A stretch of 10,498 nucleotides of DNA from an uncultured bacterium (lineage in GTDB: Bacteria > Hydrothermota > Tepidihabitantia > Tepidihabitantales > Tepidihabitantaceae): the NCBI GenBank assembly GCA_937139435.1, contig CAKZPX010000248.1, positions 1-10,498 on the forward strand, in the 5' to 3' direction. Position numbers and translations under genes: made by a program. Below, one piece after another: positions 1-6,758 of this stretch. Under the pieces are notes generated by a model, which saw only the letters and a program-made list of their open reading frames with translations, had not been told where the DNA came from and did not search any database. How positions within the stretch are numbered: the stretch's first letter is position 1; each line of letters starts with the position of its first letter.

Positions 1-42
1 AAGCTAAGGAAGGGCGAGAAAATAGGGGCACTGGAGCATTAG
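1..42 (+). CDS. rplW: 50S ribosomal protein L23, C-terminal end (partial)
   Basis: Frame 1 reads [13 protein letters not shown] and stops at the TAG at 40-42. This resembles the C-terminal strand of L23, which in many bacteria ends in a 'LKxGxKIxxFE'-like segment, and rplW is the expected gene just before rplB. Only 13 codons are visible, so the call rests mainly on gene order. The next gene starts two bases later, and a GGAG at 33-36 inside this tail is its likely ribosome binding site. Confidence 0.75.
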   Translation, partial: KLRKGEKIGALEH

Positions 43-44
43 TT

Positions 45-869
45 ATGGGTATTAAACAGTATCGACCAATATCCCCGGCACGCCGGTTCTATACCGTCTC
101 CGATTTCAGTGAAATTACCCGAGAAGAGCCGTGTAAGTCTCTGACCGTTCCATTGAAGAAAACCGGGGGGCGTAATAACCAGGGGAGAATTACCGCCAAA
201 TACCGGGGAGGCGGAGAGAAAAGGCGTTACCGGATAATTGACTTTTTGCGCGATAAGACTGGCGTTCCAGCAAAGGTCGTTTCAATTGAATATGACCCTA
301 ATCGTTCGGCACGGATTGCCCTGGTATGTTATGCCGATGGTGAGTATCGTTATATTCTGTGTCCTGATGGTTTGAAGGTAGGGGACGAGGTTGCTTCCGG
401 CAACAATCTACCGATAAGGATTGGTAATGCGATGACGCTGTCCGATATTCCGGTCGGAGTTGAAATTCATAACCTTCAGCTCTATCCGGACAGCCGGTCG
501 TTTATGGTGCGAGCGGCAGGGACTGCGGCGCAAATTCTTGCAAAGGAAGAGGGCTGGGCGGTTGTGAAACTACCTTCGGGAGAGATTCGTAAATTTCACC
601 TGCGCTGCTGGGCAACAATCGGAAGGGTTTCCAATCCGGAGTATAAAGACATTTCTATTGGCAAGGCAGGACGTTCCCGGCATATGGGAATAAGACCACG
701 CACCCGGGCGGTGGCAATGAATCCGGTTGATCACCCCATGGGAGGTGGCGAAGGTAAGAGCTCGGGTGGCAGGCACCCTTGTTCAGAAAAGGGAATGATC
801 GCCAAGGGTTATAAGACCCGCAATCCAAAGAAGAAGTCCAGCCGCTTGATTATCCGCAGGAGGGCATAA
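45..869 (+). CDS. rplB: 50S ribosomal protein L2
   Basis: L2 binds 23S rRNA near the peptidyl transferase centre and helps join the subunits. The 274-residue product has the usual bacterial length and aligns end to end: an N-terminal 'SGGRNNxGRIT'-type segment (here [18 protein letters not shown]), the '[13 protein letters not shown]' strand of the OB-like domain, an SH3-like middle part, and the C-terminal MNPVDHP..GGGEG loop followed by a basic tail ending RRRA. The histidine equivalent to the functionally important E. coli His229 (mature numbering) is kept at residue 230. The second histidine of the usual DHPHGGG is Met232. The ATG at 45 matches the family start and follows the rplW stop by 2 bp; rpsS starts 1 bp after its stop. 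Confidence 0.98.
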   Translation: MGIKQYRPISPARRFYTVSDFSEITREEPCKSLTVPLKKTGGRNNQGRITAKYRGGGEKRRYRIIDFLRDKTGVPAKVVSIEYDPNRSARIALVCYADGEYRYILCPDGLKVGDEVASGNNLPIRIGNAMTLSDIPVGVEIHNLQLYPDSRSFMVRAAGTAAQILAKEEGWAVVKLPSGEIRKFHLRCWATIGRVSNPEYKDISIGKAGRSRHMGIRPRTRAVAMNPVDHPMGGGEGKSSGGRHPCSEKGMIAKGYKTRNPKKKSSRLIIRRRA

Positions 870-870
870 G

Positions 871-1167
871 ATGGGGCGTTCGCTGCGTAAAGGTCCTTAT
901 GTTGATGAAAAACTGTTTCGCCGAATAAAACAACTGGTGGAAAGAGGTGAGCGAAGGGTAATTAAAACTTATGCCCGGCGGAGTATTATCCCACCGGAGT
1001 TTGTCGGGCAGACGATAGCGATCCACAATGGCAACCGATTTATTCCGGTATACATTACTGAGCGAATGGTGGGACACCGTCTGGGTGAATTTGCGCCCAC
1101 CCGTACTTTCCGGGCGCATTCCGGACAGCGGCGAGAAAAGGGTGCAGAGGAGAAACGGGAGCATTAA
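871..1167 (+). CDS. rpsS: 30S ribosomal protein S19
   Basis: S19 sits in the head of the small subunit, near the A-site finger, in a complex with S13. The 98-residue protein shows the family pattern throughout: [11 protein letters not shown] at the start, [23 protein letters not shown] in the middle, and [20 protein letters not shown] near the end, followed by a short charged tail (KGAEEKREH). AGGAGGG at 858-864 lies about 6 bp before the ATG and overlaps the end of rplB. Its length and motifs are ordinary for bacteria. Confidence 0.98.
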   Translation: MGRSLRKGPYVDEKLFRRIKQLVERGERRVIKTYARRSIIPPEFVGQTIAIHNGNRFIPVYITERMVGHRLGEFAPTRTFRAHSGQRREKGAEEKREH

Positions 1168-1173
1168 GGAAGT

Positions 1174-1530
1174 ATGGAAGCGATTGCTCGTAGTAGATTT
1201 CAGCGTGGTTCAGCCAAGAAGTTAAACCGGATTGCCGCTTTAATTCGGGGGAAAGATGTGCCCACCGCACTGGCAACCCTGACTTTTTTAGCCAAACCAT
1301 CCAAGCGTCCGATACTCAAGACCCTGCGTTCCGCGGTGGCAAATGCGCTTAATAAAGCGGGAAAGGCAAAGATTAAGGAGGAAGATCTGGTGGTCAAAGA
1401 GGTTCGCGTGGACAACGGTCCGAATGTGATGAAACGAATGATGCCCGGACCAAGAGGAACCGCATCGGTATTTGTGCGTCATATGTGCCACGTCTATGTG
1501 AAGGTGGCAACAAAGGAGGAGAAGGCTTAG
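1174..1530 (+). CDS. rplV: 50S ribosomal protein L22
   Basis: L22 contacts all domains of 23S rRNA, and its long beta-hairpin lines the nascent peptide tunnel. The 118 residues match the family: an N-terminal METIAR-like start (MEAIARSRFQRGSAKKLNRI), the IRGK turn at residues 24-27, SAVANA at 53-58, VDNGPNVMKRMMP at 79-91, then the hairpin. The hairpin tip (91-106) is unusual: it reads PGPRGTASVFVRHMCH, where E. coli has a strongly basic 'PRAKGRADRILKRTSH'. AAGGA at 1166-1170, overlapping the rpsS stop, is the SD for the ATG at 1174. The KEEKA tail extends slightly past E. coli L22. Confidence 0.97.
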   Translation: MEAIARSRFQRGSAKKLNRIAALIRGKDVPTALATLTFLAKPSKRPILKTLRSAVANALNKAGKAKIKEEDLVVKEVRVDNGPNVMKRMMPGPRGTASVFVRHMCHVYVKVATKEEKA

Positions 1531-1531
1531 T

Positions 1532-2170
1532 ATGGGTCAGAAGACACACCCCCTCGGTTTCCGGCTCGGAATAACCAAGGAATGGAAGTCAGCGTGGTTT
1601 GATAATAAGAAATATCGGGATTATCTTCTGGAGGATTTTAAGATTAGGCGGTTTATTGAGAGAAAGTTAGCAGATGCGATGGTCGCTAATATTGAGATTA
1701 AACGTGTAGCAGACCGGACAACAATTACTGTTCACACTGCCCGACCAGGAATGGTATTTGGAGCAAAAAGACAGGCGCTGGAAGCACTGCGGGAAGATAT
1801 AAAAAAGCTGATTGGACGGGATGTGCATATTCTTGTGGAAGTGGTACGGGTGCCGGAACTGGAGGCAAGGCTGGTTGCTCAGAATGTCGCCCGACAGTTA
1901 GAGGAACGGGTAGCACATCGCCGGGCAATGAAACGGGCAGTAACGCAGGCAATGCGTCTGGGTGCCCTGGGGATTAAGGTTATGGTAGGTGGCAGGTTGG
2001 GGGGAGCAGAAATTGCCCGCAGTGAATGGTATCGTGAGGGGCGAGTACCACTGCAGACTTTGAATGCGGATATTGATTATTCAATGGATGTTGCTAAGAC
2101 GATTGCGGGAACATGCGGCGTGAAGGTCTGGATTTACAAAGGTGATATTCAACCCAGGGCAAGGAGTTAA
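1532..2170 (+). CDS. rpsC: 30S ribosomal protein S3
   Basis: S3 forms part of the mRNA entry channel in the head of the 30S subunit. The 212-residue product starts with the invariant MGQKTHPLGFRLG. It carries a type 2 KH domain at about residues 38-107 and the C-terminal S3 domain, with LGALGIKVMVGGRLGGAEIARSEW at about 143-166 and GRVPLQTLNADIDY at 170-183. In the KH domain the usual GKKG/GxxG RNA-binding loop is GAKR (77-80), so its second glycine is missing. The preceding gene ends 1 bp before the ATG, and the purine-rich GGAGGAGAAGG at 1515-1525 supplies the SD. The protein ends soon after WIYKGDI, without the long tail of some homologues. Confidence 0.98.
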   Translation: MGQKTHPLGFRLGITKEWKSAWFDNKKYRDYLLEDFKIRRFIERKLADAMVANIEIKRVADRTTITVHTARPGMVFGAKRQALEALREDIKKLIGRDVHILVEVVRVPELEARLVAQNVARQLEERVAHRRAMKRAVTQAMRLGALGIKVMVGGRLGGAEIARSEWYREGRVPLQTLNADIDYSMDVAKTIAGTCGVKVWIYKGDIQPRARS

Positions 2171-2173
2171 AAG

Positions 2174-2602
2174 ATGTTAATGCCCAAGCGAGTTAAATAT
2201 CGGAAAGCAATGCGGGGGCGGATGAAGGGTAAGGCTACCAGCGCTAATCGGGTGGACTTTGGTGAGTACGGGCTGGTGGCGCTGGAGCCATCCTGGATAA
2301 CCGCCCGGCAGATTGAGGCGGCGCGGTTGTGCCTGACGAAGTTTCTTAAACGCACCGGTAAGATGTGGATAAGGATATTCCCGGATAAACCCGTGACGAA
2401 GAAACCGGCTGAGTCCCGAATGGGTAAGGGTAAGGGGACACCGGAGGAGTGGGTTTGTGTTGTAAAACCAGGTCGGGTGCTTTTTGAAATTGCTGGTTTA
2501 CCTCCGGAGGAGGCGACGAAGGCATTGCAGCTGGCGGCGAGTAAAATGCCCTGCCGGACGAGACTGGTAGCACGGGAGGAATTTGCCTATGAAGGCTTCT
2601 GA
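2174..2602 (+). CDS. rplP: 50S ribosomal protein L16
   Basis: L16 lies at the base of the central protuberance and helps shape the A site for tRNA binding. The 142 residues start [19 protein letters not shown], the standard bacterial start, so the ATG at 2174 is taken rather than the second methionine. Further family motifs are [22 protein letters not shown] at 42-63, [24 protein letters not shown] at 65-88, and [13 protein letters not shown] at 96-108. AAGGAG at 2161-2166, overlapping the end of rpsC, is the SD at 7 bp spacing. The last 14 bp overlap the start of rpmC. Confidence 0.98.
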   Translation: MLMPKRVKYRKAMRGRMKGKATSANRVDFGEYGLVALEPSWITARQIEAARLCLTKFLKRTGKMWIRIFPDKPVTKKPAESRMGKGKGTPEEWVCVVKPGRVLFEIAGLPPEEATKALQLAASKMPCRTRLVAREEFAYEGF

Positions 2603-2804
2603 ATTGCGGGAGATGACGAAAGAGGAGTTGTTGCGCAGGGTGGCAGAGTTGAGGGATGAGTTGATTAAGCTAAAACTGCGCCGGGCAACCGAGCAGTTGC
2701 CCAATCCATTGCATTTGCGGGGATTGCGCCGGGAAATTGCCCGTTGTCTTACCGTGCTTAAGGAAAAGGAACAGAGTGAGAAGGAAGGTAGCAGAAATGC
2801 GTAA
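2589..2804 (+). CDS. rpmC: 50S ribosomal protein L29
   Basis: L29 is a small helical-hairpin protein near the tunnel exit and part of the platform that binds SRP and trigger factor. The 71 residues start [14 protein letters not shown] and contain the family helix pattern LxxLRxELxxLKxRxATxQLxNPxxLR..RREIAR. I chose the ATG at 2589 because GGGAGGA at 2574-2580 sits 8 bp upstream and MKAxELR is the family start; an in-frame TTG at 2583 would add only two residues. The gene begins inside rplP (14 bp overlap) and ends inside rpsQ (8 bp overlap), which suggests translational coupling across all three. Confidence 0.96.
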   Translation: MKASELREMTKEELLRRVAELRDELIKLKLRRATEQLPNPLHLRGLRREIARCLTVLKEKEQSEKEGSRNA

Positions 2805-3036
2805 AGAACGGCGCACAGTTGTTGGCAAAGTGGTCTCAGCAAAGATGCAGAAAACGGTGGTGGTGGAAACAGAACGATTGGTTCAGCATCCAAAGTACAA
2901 GAAGTATATTCGGAAGCGCACGAAGCTTTATGCCCATGACGAGCGGGCAGAGTGTAAAGAGGGCGATCAGGTGCTTCTGATGGAGACAAGACCATTGTCA
3001 AAACTTAAACGCTGGCGGGTGGTGAAGAAGTTATGA
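2797..3036 (+). CDS. rpsQ: 30S ribosomal protein S17
   Basis: S17 is an OB-fold primary 16S rRNA-binding protein. The 79 residues begin [21 protein letters not shown] and continue through [25 protein letters not shown] and [21 protein letters not shown], a textbook S17 pattern. The frame stays open upstream to about 2737, but that extension ([20 protein letters not shown]) lies inside rpmC and has no family counterpart, so the ATG at 2797 is preferred; AAGGAAGG upstream is the SD. The stop overlaps the rplN start as ATGA. Confidence 0.96.
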   Translation: MRKERRTVVGKVVSAKMQKTVVVETERLVQHPKYKKYIRKRTKLYAHDERAECKEGDQVLLMETRPLSKLKRWRVVKKL

Positions 3037-3401
3037 TTCAGGAGTACAGTCGGTTAACTGTTGCCGATAATTCCGGTGCCCGGGTAGCGATGGTGATAAA
3101 AATTTATGGCGGTTCCAAGCGAAAGTTTGGATGGCTGGGTGACACCGTTCTGGTGACAATCAAGGACGCACTGCCCAATGGGCCGATCAAACCCGGAGAG
3201 AAGTATAAGGCGGTGGTAATTAGAACCCGTAAGGAACATCGACGCGATGACGGCACCTACATCCGATTTGATGACAATGCTTGTGTGCTTATTGATGATA
3301 AAGGAGAGCCCAGGGGAACACGAGTTTTTGGTCCAGTAGCGCGGGAGTTGCGGGAGAGAAGATTCACCAAGATTATTTCCTTAGCAACCGAGGTGGTTTA
3401 A
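3033..3401 (+). CDS. rplN: 50S ribosomal protein L14
   Basis: L14 sits at the subunit interface, contacts 16S helix 14 and is the docking site of the silencing factor RsfS. The 122-residue length is exactly typical. Motifs: [17 protein letters not shown] at the start, [15 protein letters not shown] at 23-37, [26 protein letters not shown] at 62-87, and [25 protein letters not shown] at 94-118. It overlaps rpsQ by 4 bp (ATGA) and has only a weak SD, so translation is probably coupled to rpsQ. Confidence 0.98.
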   Translation: MIQEYSRLTVADNSGARVAMVIKIYGGSKRKFGWLGDTVLVTIKDALPNGPIKPGEKYKAVVIRTRKEHRRDDGTYIRFDDNACVLIDDKGEPRGTRVFGPVARELRERRFTKIISLATEVV

Positions 3402-3404
3402 GTT

Positions 3405-3728
3405 ATGCAACTGCGTAAAGGTGATGTGGTAGAGGTAATTACCGGCGAGGAGCGGGGACGCCGTGGTAAGATTCTCCGGATTGAGTGGCACAGCAGGAGT
3501 AACTGTTATCGGGCGATTGTGGAGGGAATCAATCTGGCAAAACGGCATCAGCGGACAAGGGGTCCGAATAAACCGGGCGGGATAGTTGACCTGCCGAACC
3601 CGATAGATGTTTCTAATCTGGTGCTTATCTGCCCGAAATGCGGGAAGAGGGCAAAGGTAAAAAGGGAGGAGCATGAGGGACGGCGAGTGCGGGTTTGTAA
3701 GGTTTGTGACGAGATAATTGATGTATGA
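3405..3728 (+). CDS. rplX: 50S ribosomal protein L24, zinc-ribbon form
   Basis: L24 is an assembly initiator for the large subunit and lies near the tunnel exit. The 107 residues begin with a KOW motif (LRKGDVVEVITGEERGRRGKILRI, 3-26), followed by VEGINLAKRHQR and the PGGIVDLPNPIDVSNLVLICP stretch. Cysteines at 76, 79, 98 and 101 (CPKC...CKVC) form a zinc-ribbon-like tail, found in many but not all bacterial L24 proteins; E. coli lacks the full set. CGAGGTGG at 3389-3396 is the SD. The stop overlaps the rplE start (ATGA, 4 bp). Confidence 0.97.
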   Translation: MQLRKGDVVEVITGEERGRRGKILRIEWHSRSNCYRAIVEGINLAKRHQRTRGPNKPGGIVDLPNPIDVSNLVLICPKCGKRAKVKREEHEGRRVRVCKVCDEIIDV

Positions 3729-4273
3729 TACCAAGGCTTAAAGAACTCTATTTGAATAAAGTGATGCCGGCATTAACTGCCCGTTTTGGTTATAAGAATC
3801 GGCATCAGGTGCCCAAACTGGTTAAGGTGGTGGTAAATGTTACTACAAAAGAGGCGGTTGCCGATTCCAAGGTGCTGGATGTGATTGCTGATGACCTGGC
3901 AATGATTACCGGGCAGAAGCCAGTCCGGACATATGCCAAGCGGGCAATATCGGCGTTCCGGATTCGACAGGGGATGCCGTTAGGTGTCAAGGTAACACTG
4001 CGCGGCGATCGGATGTATGAATTTATTGACCGGTTTTTTAACCTGGCTACACCCAAGATTAGAGACTTCCGGGGGTTTCCGCTGGATTCTTTTGATGGAC
4101 GGGGCGGTTACAGCCTTGGGTTAAGTGAGCAGGTGATTTTTCCGGAGATTGAGGTCGCCAAGGTTAAGAAGGTATTTGGAATCACAATAACATTTAAAAC
4201 TACTGCCCAGCGTGATGATGAAACAAGAGCGCTTCTGGAAGAGTTAGGTATGCCTTTTGCAAAAAGGAAGTGA
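3725..4273 (+). CDS. rplE: 50S ribosomal protein L5
   Basis: L5 binds 5S rRNA in the central protuberance and contacts the P-site tRNA elbow. The 182 residues have typical bacterial length. Clear motifs are [34 protein letters not shown] (61-94), [31 protein letters not shown] (112-142) and [19 protein letters not shown] near the end. The normally strong NMGVGEA motif near residue 40 is NVTTKEA here (38-44). The start overlaps rplX by 4 bp, and rpsZ follows after 1 bp. Confidence 0.97.
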   Translation: MIPRLKELYLNKVMPALTARFGYKNRHQVPKLVKVVVNVTTKEAVADSKVLDVIADDLAMITGQKPVRTYAKRAISAFRIRQGMPLGVKVTLRGDRMYEFIDRFFNLATPKIRDFRGFPLDSFDGRGGYSLGLSEQVIFPEIEVAKVKKVFGITITFKTTAQRDDETRALLEELGMPFAKRK

Positions 4274-4274
4274 T

Positions 4275-4460
4275 ATGGCAAGGAAATGTTTAATTGTTAA
4301 GTCGCAGCGCGAATCAAAGTTTAAGGTCCGTAAACACAATCGCTGTCAGGTTTGTTTCCGATCCCGGGCTTATTATCGAAAGTTCGGACTGTGCCGGTTG
4401 TGCTTTCGGGAACTGGCCTTGCGGGGAGAAATACCTGGTGTGCGTAAGGCAACCTGGTAA
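4275..4460 (+). CDS. rpsZ: 30S ribosomal protein S14, type Z (zinc-binding)
   Basis: S14 is a late-assembling protein of the 30S head. This is the short zinc-binding form: 61 residues, with Cys24, Cys27, Cys40 and Cys43 (CQVC...CRLC) as zinc ligands, and the family C-terminus [20 protein letters not shown]. The ATG at 4275 (MARKC) is preferred over an upstream TTG at 4257, because type Z proteins start MA(R/K)K and because the upstream codons lie within rplE. AAGGAAG just upstream, overlapping the end of rplE, is the SD. Keeping the C+ form suggests no zinc-independent replacement at this locus. Confidence 0.97.
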   Translation: MARKCLIVKSQRESKFKVRKHNRCQVCFRSRAYYRKFGLCRLCFRELALRGEIPGVRKATW

Positions 4461-4471
4461 GGAGGAGAAGG

Positions 4472-4861
4472 TTGGATCCGATTTCTGATTTCCTCACTCA
4501 GATAAGGAACGGCATCGCGGCACGACTGAAGGAAATAAGTGTGCCGCATTCCCGGCTTAAGTATGAGATTGCCAGGGTGTTACTGGAAGAAGGTTTTATC
4601 AGTAACTTTCGGATTGATGGTGATGGACCACAAAAGCGGATTATTATCTCCTTGAAGTATCTTGATGATGGCAGTTCAGTAATTCGGGGGATAGAACGGG
4701 TGTCCAGGCAGAGCCGGAGGATTTATGTTGGATGTGATGAGATTCCACGGGTGATGGGCGGACTTGGGGTAGCAATTCTGTCCACGCCAGCCGGGGTTAT
4801 GCCAGACCGCGAGGCAAGGCGGCGCAGAGTTGGTGGCGAAATTATCTGCAAGGTGTGGTAG
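4472..4861 (+). CDS. rpsH: 30S ribosomal protein S8 (TTG start)
   Basis: S8 binds the central domain of 16S rRNA and, in E. coli, represses the spc operon by binding its mRNA. The 129 residues begin DPISDFLTQIRNG, which matches the family start and forces initiation at a TTG codon (4472-4474); GGAGGAG at 4461-4467 lies 4 bp upstream and no ATG is available nearby. The RNA-binding C-terminal motif is nearly canonical: LSTPAGVMPDREARRRRVGG at 103-122, followed by EIICKVW. The stop lies 2 bp before the rplF start. Confidence 0.97.
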   Translation: MDPISDFLTQIRNGIAARLKEISVPHSRLKYEIARVLLEEGFISNFRIDGDGPQKRIIISLKYLDDGSSVIRGIERVSRQSRRIYVGCDEIPRVMGGLGVAILSTPAGVMPDREARRRRVGGEIICKVW

Positions 4862-4863
4862 GT

Positions 4864-5433
4864 ATGGCTAAAACTTATCGTCCGCTTTCCGTTCCTTCCG
4901 GGGTGGAGATAAAAACTGAACCGGAAAAGGTTACGGTTAAGGGGAAACTGGGTAGTTTGAGTCTGCCGCTTCGGTCGGGGATTACGGTAAAGGTAAATGA
5001 GCGAGGGGTTGTGGTTGAGGGTGCCACCGATGTAGAACGAAAGCATATCGGCACAACCCGGGCGTTAATCCGGAACATGCTGGTTGGTGTAACCAGCGGG
5101 TATCAAAAGGTTGTGGAGTTACGGGGTATGGGTTATCGGGCACAGAAGACAAAAACCGGGGTACAGTTTAGCTGTGGTTTTTCCCACCCGGTTGATTTTC
5201 CTGTCCCGGCAGGTGTTGATATTGCAATCAACCAGGTGCCCAACCCTGAAGATACGAAAGAGCAGATGTTTGAAATTGTTATTTCCGGCATTGATAAACA
5301 GCTCGTGGGCGATCTGGCAGCGCGCATCCGGGCAACAAAGCCTGCTGACCCTTATCATGGCAAGGGGTTCCGGTATCGCGGGGAACGGGTGCGGAAAAAG
5401 GCGGGCAAGCGCGCAGTTGGAACCCAGGGTTAG
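4864..5433 (+). CDS. rplF: 50S ribosomal protein L6
   Basis: L6 lies near the sarcin-ricin loop and the factor-binding site. The 189-residue protein shows the two L6 repeats: SVPSGVEIKTEPEKVTVKGKLGSL near the N-terminus, and GMGYRAQKTKTGVQFSCGFSHPV in the second. The C-terminus has DPYHGKGFRYRGERVRKKAGK, the family signature. A GTG at 4855 would add three residues, but the ATG at 4864 gives the standard MAKxxRPLSVP start, with AAGGTG at 4850-4855 as the SD. An insertion of about ten residues (near NPEDTKEQMF) separates two strands in the second domain relative to E. coli. It is the last ribosomal gene of this block; rplR does not follow. Confidence 0.97.
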   Translation: MAKTYRPLSVPSGVEIKTEPEKVTVKGKLGSLSLPLRSGITVKVNERGVVVEGATDVERKHIGTTRALIRNMLVGVTSGYQKVVELRGMGYRAQKTKTGVQFSCGFSHPVDFPVPAGVDIAINQVPNPEDTKEQMFEIVISGIDKQLVGDLAARIRATKPADPYHGKGFRYRGERVRKKAGKRAVGTQG

Positions 5434-5441
5434 TTTTTCGC

Positions 5442-5469
5442 TTGACTTTAATTTTACCAGTGATAGGAT
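5442..5469 (+). promoter_or_regulatory. Sigma70-like promoter for tRNA-Glu (and probably fabH)
   Basis: TTGACT (5442-5447) and TAGGAT (5464-5469) match the -35 and -10 consensus at five and four of six positions, with a 16-bp spacer. Transcription would begin around 5476, a few bases before the tRNA at 5479, which is the geometry expected of a tRNA promoter. It lies in the 45-bp gap after rplF. The call rests on consensus and position only. Confidence 0.65.
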
Positions 5470-5478
5470 GTCGACAAA

Positions 5479-5553
5479 AGCCCCATCGTCTAGTCCGGCC
5501 TAGGACGTCTGGTTCTCAGCCAGAAGACTGGGGTTCAAATCCCCATGGGGCTA
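5479..5553 (+). tRNA. tRNA-Glu, anticodon CUC
   Basis: A complete 75-nt cloverleaf folds by eye. The acceptor stem is AGCCCCA/TGGGGCT (5479-5485 with 5546-5552). The D stem is GTCT/GGAC with GG in its loop. The anticodon stem is TCTGG/CCAGA (5508-5512 with 5520-5524) with loop TTCTCAG. The T stem is TGGGG/CCCCA around TTCAAAT. The anticodon CTC at 5515-5517 reads GAG (Glu). The discriminator is A5553, and the CCA end is not encoded, so it must be added by nucleotidyltransferase. The D-arm resembles the 'CGTCTAG..GGCC.AGGAC' of bacterial tRNA-Glu. Confidence 0.96.
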
Positions 5554-5575
5554 TTTTAATTTTCAGTCAGGTAAC

Positions 5576-6556
5576 GTGAAGTCAATAAAGATTGTTGGCA
5601 CCGGTCGGGCACTGCCAGACAAGATTCTCACCAATTTTGACTTAGAAAAGATGGTTGATACCAGCGACGCCTGGATTGTAGAACGCACCGGCATCAGGGA
5701 AAGGCGGATTGCGGATGAAAATACCGCCACCTCGGACCTAGTGGCAATAGCACTGGAAAAGGCATGTCAGCAGGCAGGTCTGAAACCTTCAGCCCTGGAT
5801 ACAATTATCGTTGCGACCAGTACACCGGATACAGTTTATCCCGCAACCGCCTGCTGGGTTCAAAAGCGACTGGGGATCGCGGGAAGTGCGGCTTTTGACA
5901 TCAGTGCTGGATGTTCTGGTTTTGTCTTCGCCTTAGAGGTGGCAGCGAATCTGATTGCCACTGGTGCTGCAAAGAAGGTGGCGGTTGCCGGTGGCGAGGT
6001 TATGTCCAAGGTGGTCAACTGGAAAGACCGGGCAACCTGTGTACTTTTCGGAGATGGTGCCGGAGTGGCGATAGTGGTTGCTGGTGATGGACGTTCTGGA
6101 ATTCTGGCGTCAAACTGGGGTTGTGATGGTAATCTGGCGCCATTACTGTATCAGCCCGCCGGAGGGACAAGGATGCCCACGAGCGAAAAGACTTTGCGGG
6201 AAATGGCACATACGGTTCACATGGAGGGCAATCAGGTTTTTAAGCATGCGGTTCGGGCAATGGGCGGAGCGGCGTTAAAGGCGCTTGCCGATGCCGGGAT
6301 CGGTCCGGCGGATGTGAAACTCTTCATTCCCCATCAGGCGAATATGCGGATTATGGAGGCGGCACGAGAGCGTACCGGAATTGCACGGGAGAAGATGTTT
6401 GTTGTCCTAGAGAGATACGGGAATATGTCGGCAGCAACAATTCCGGTGGCAATTGATGAGGCACGGGATGGAGGATTGATTCAGGATGGCGATCTAATTC
6501 TTTTAACCGCATTTGGCACTGGTTTTACCTGGGGTGCAGCGGTTCTGCGTTGGTAA
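5576..6556 (+). CDS. fabH: Beta-ketoacyl-ACP synthase III (KAS III, FabH)
   Basis: FabH starts fatty acid synthesis by condensing an acyl-CoA primer with malonyl-ACP. The 326-residue length is typical. The thiolase-fold catalytic triad is visible: Cys113 in DISAGCSGF, His253 in IPHQANMRI and Asn283 in ERYGNMSAA. TSDAWIVERTGIRERRIA (29-46) and the C-terminal AFGTGFTWGAAVLRW are also family hallmarks. The GTG start at 5576 gives MKSIKIVGTG, the normal N-terminus; the SD is weak (AGGT at 5569-5572). Before Pro89 there is Tyr88, where E. coli FabH has Phe87, a primer-pocket residue, so primer choice cannot be read off. It lies 22 bp after tRNA-Glu with no room for a separate promoter. No other fatty acid synthesis gene is in the window, so this is a stand-alone fabH. 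Confidence 0.97.
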   Translation: MKSIKIVGTGRALPDKILTNFDLEKMVDTSDAWIVERTGIRERRIADENTATSDLVAIALEKACQQAGLKPSALDTIIVATSTPDTVYPATACWVQKRLGIAGSAAFDISAGCSGFVFALEVAANLIATGAAKKVAVAGGEVMSKVVNWKDRATCVLFGDGAGVAIVVAGDGRSGILASNWGCDGNLAPLLYQPAGGTRMPTSEKTLREMAHTVHMEGNQVFKHAVRAMGGAALKALADAGIGPADVKLFIPHQANMRIMEAARERTGIAREKMFVVLERYGNMSAATIPVAIDEARDGGLIQDGDLILLTAFGTGFTWGAAVLRW

Positions 6557-6603
6557 AATATAACCACAATATAATGCACTAATTTTAAGACGATTTATTT
6601 TGA

Positions 6604-6633
6604 TTAACTTGTTTATTTTCTGATGGTTATAGT
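6604..6633 (+). promoter_or_regulatory. Possible sigma70-like promoter
   Basis: TTAACT (6604-6609) and TATAGT (6628-6633) are separated by 18 bp, matching consensus at four and five of six positions, in an AT-rich stretch after fabH. If it is real, the transcript would begin near 6640 and carry a leader of almost 390 nt before the ATPase gene. AT-rich DNA produces such matches by chance, so this is tentative. Confidence 0.35.
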
Positions 6634-6672
6634 TAGATATATCAGTAAAAAAATAATCAAAAGGGGTAGGCG

Positions 6673-6712
6673 GGGGGATATCCCCCGGGTTATCCCCGGG
6701 GTAGTCCCGGGG
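6673..6712. repeat. GC-rich palindromic tandem repeat
   Basis: A perfect 14-bp palindrome GGGGGATATCCCCC (6673-6686) runs into three imperfect tandem units: TATCCCCCGGGT (6679-6690), TATCCCCGGGG (6691-6701) and TAGTCCCGGGG (6702-6712). Each unit has a self-complementary CCCGGG core. The block is sharply more GC-rich than the AT-rich DNA on its 5' side. Several alternative hairpins are possible. No T-run follows on the + strand, so a rho-independent terminator in that direction is not supported. Confidence 0.8.
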
Positions 6713-6758
6713 AGGACATTAGACCTGATTCGGTAATGAAGACGGGTTTTTATCGTCT

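Noticed and set aside
2737..2796. N-terminal extension of S17 from an upstream start.
   Set aside because: It lies entirely inside rpmC and has no counterpart in S17; ATG 2797 gives the family start.
2498..3001. A 167-codon - strand frame opposite rpmC and rpsQ.
   Set aside because: The opposite strand codes for well-conserved ribosomal proteins; the antisense product is Ser/Leu/Cys-rich with no recognisable domain.
5111..5503. A 130-codon + strand frame across the end of rplF and into the tRNA gene.
   Set aside because: It is out of frame with rplF, runs through the tRNA and has no protein-like motifs; a shadow of real genes.
6660..6715. GC-rich block as an intrinsic terminator for fabH.
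   Set aside because: It lies about 100 bp past the fabH stop and no T-run follows it on the + strand. On the - strand a T-rich stretch follows, but 10 or more bases from the stem and with no - strand gene to serve.
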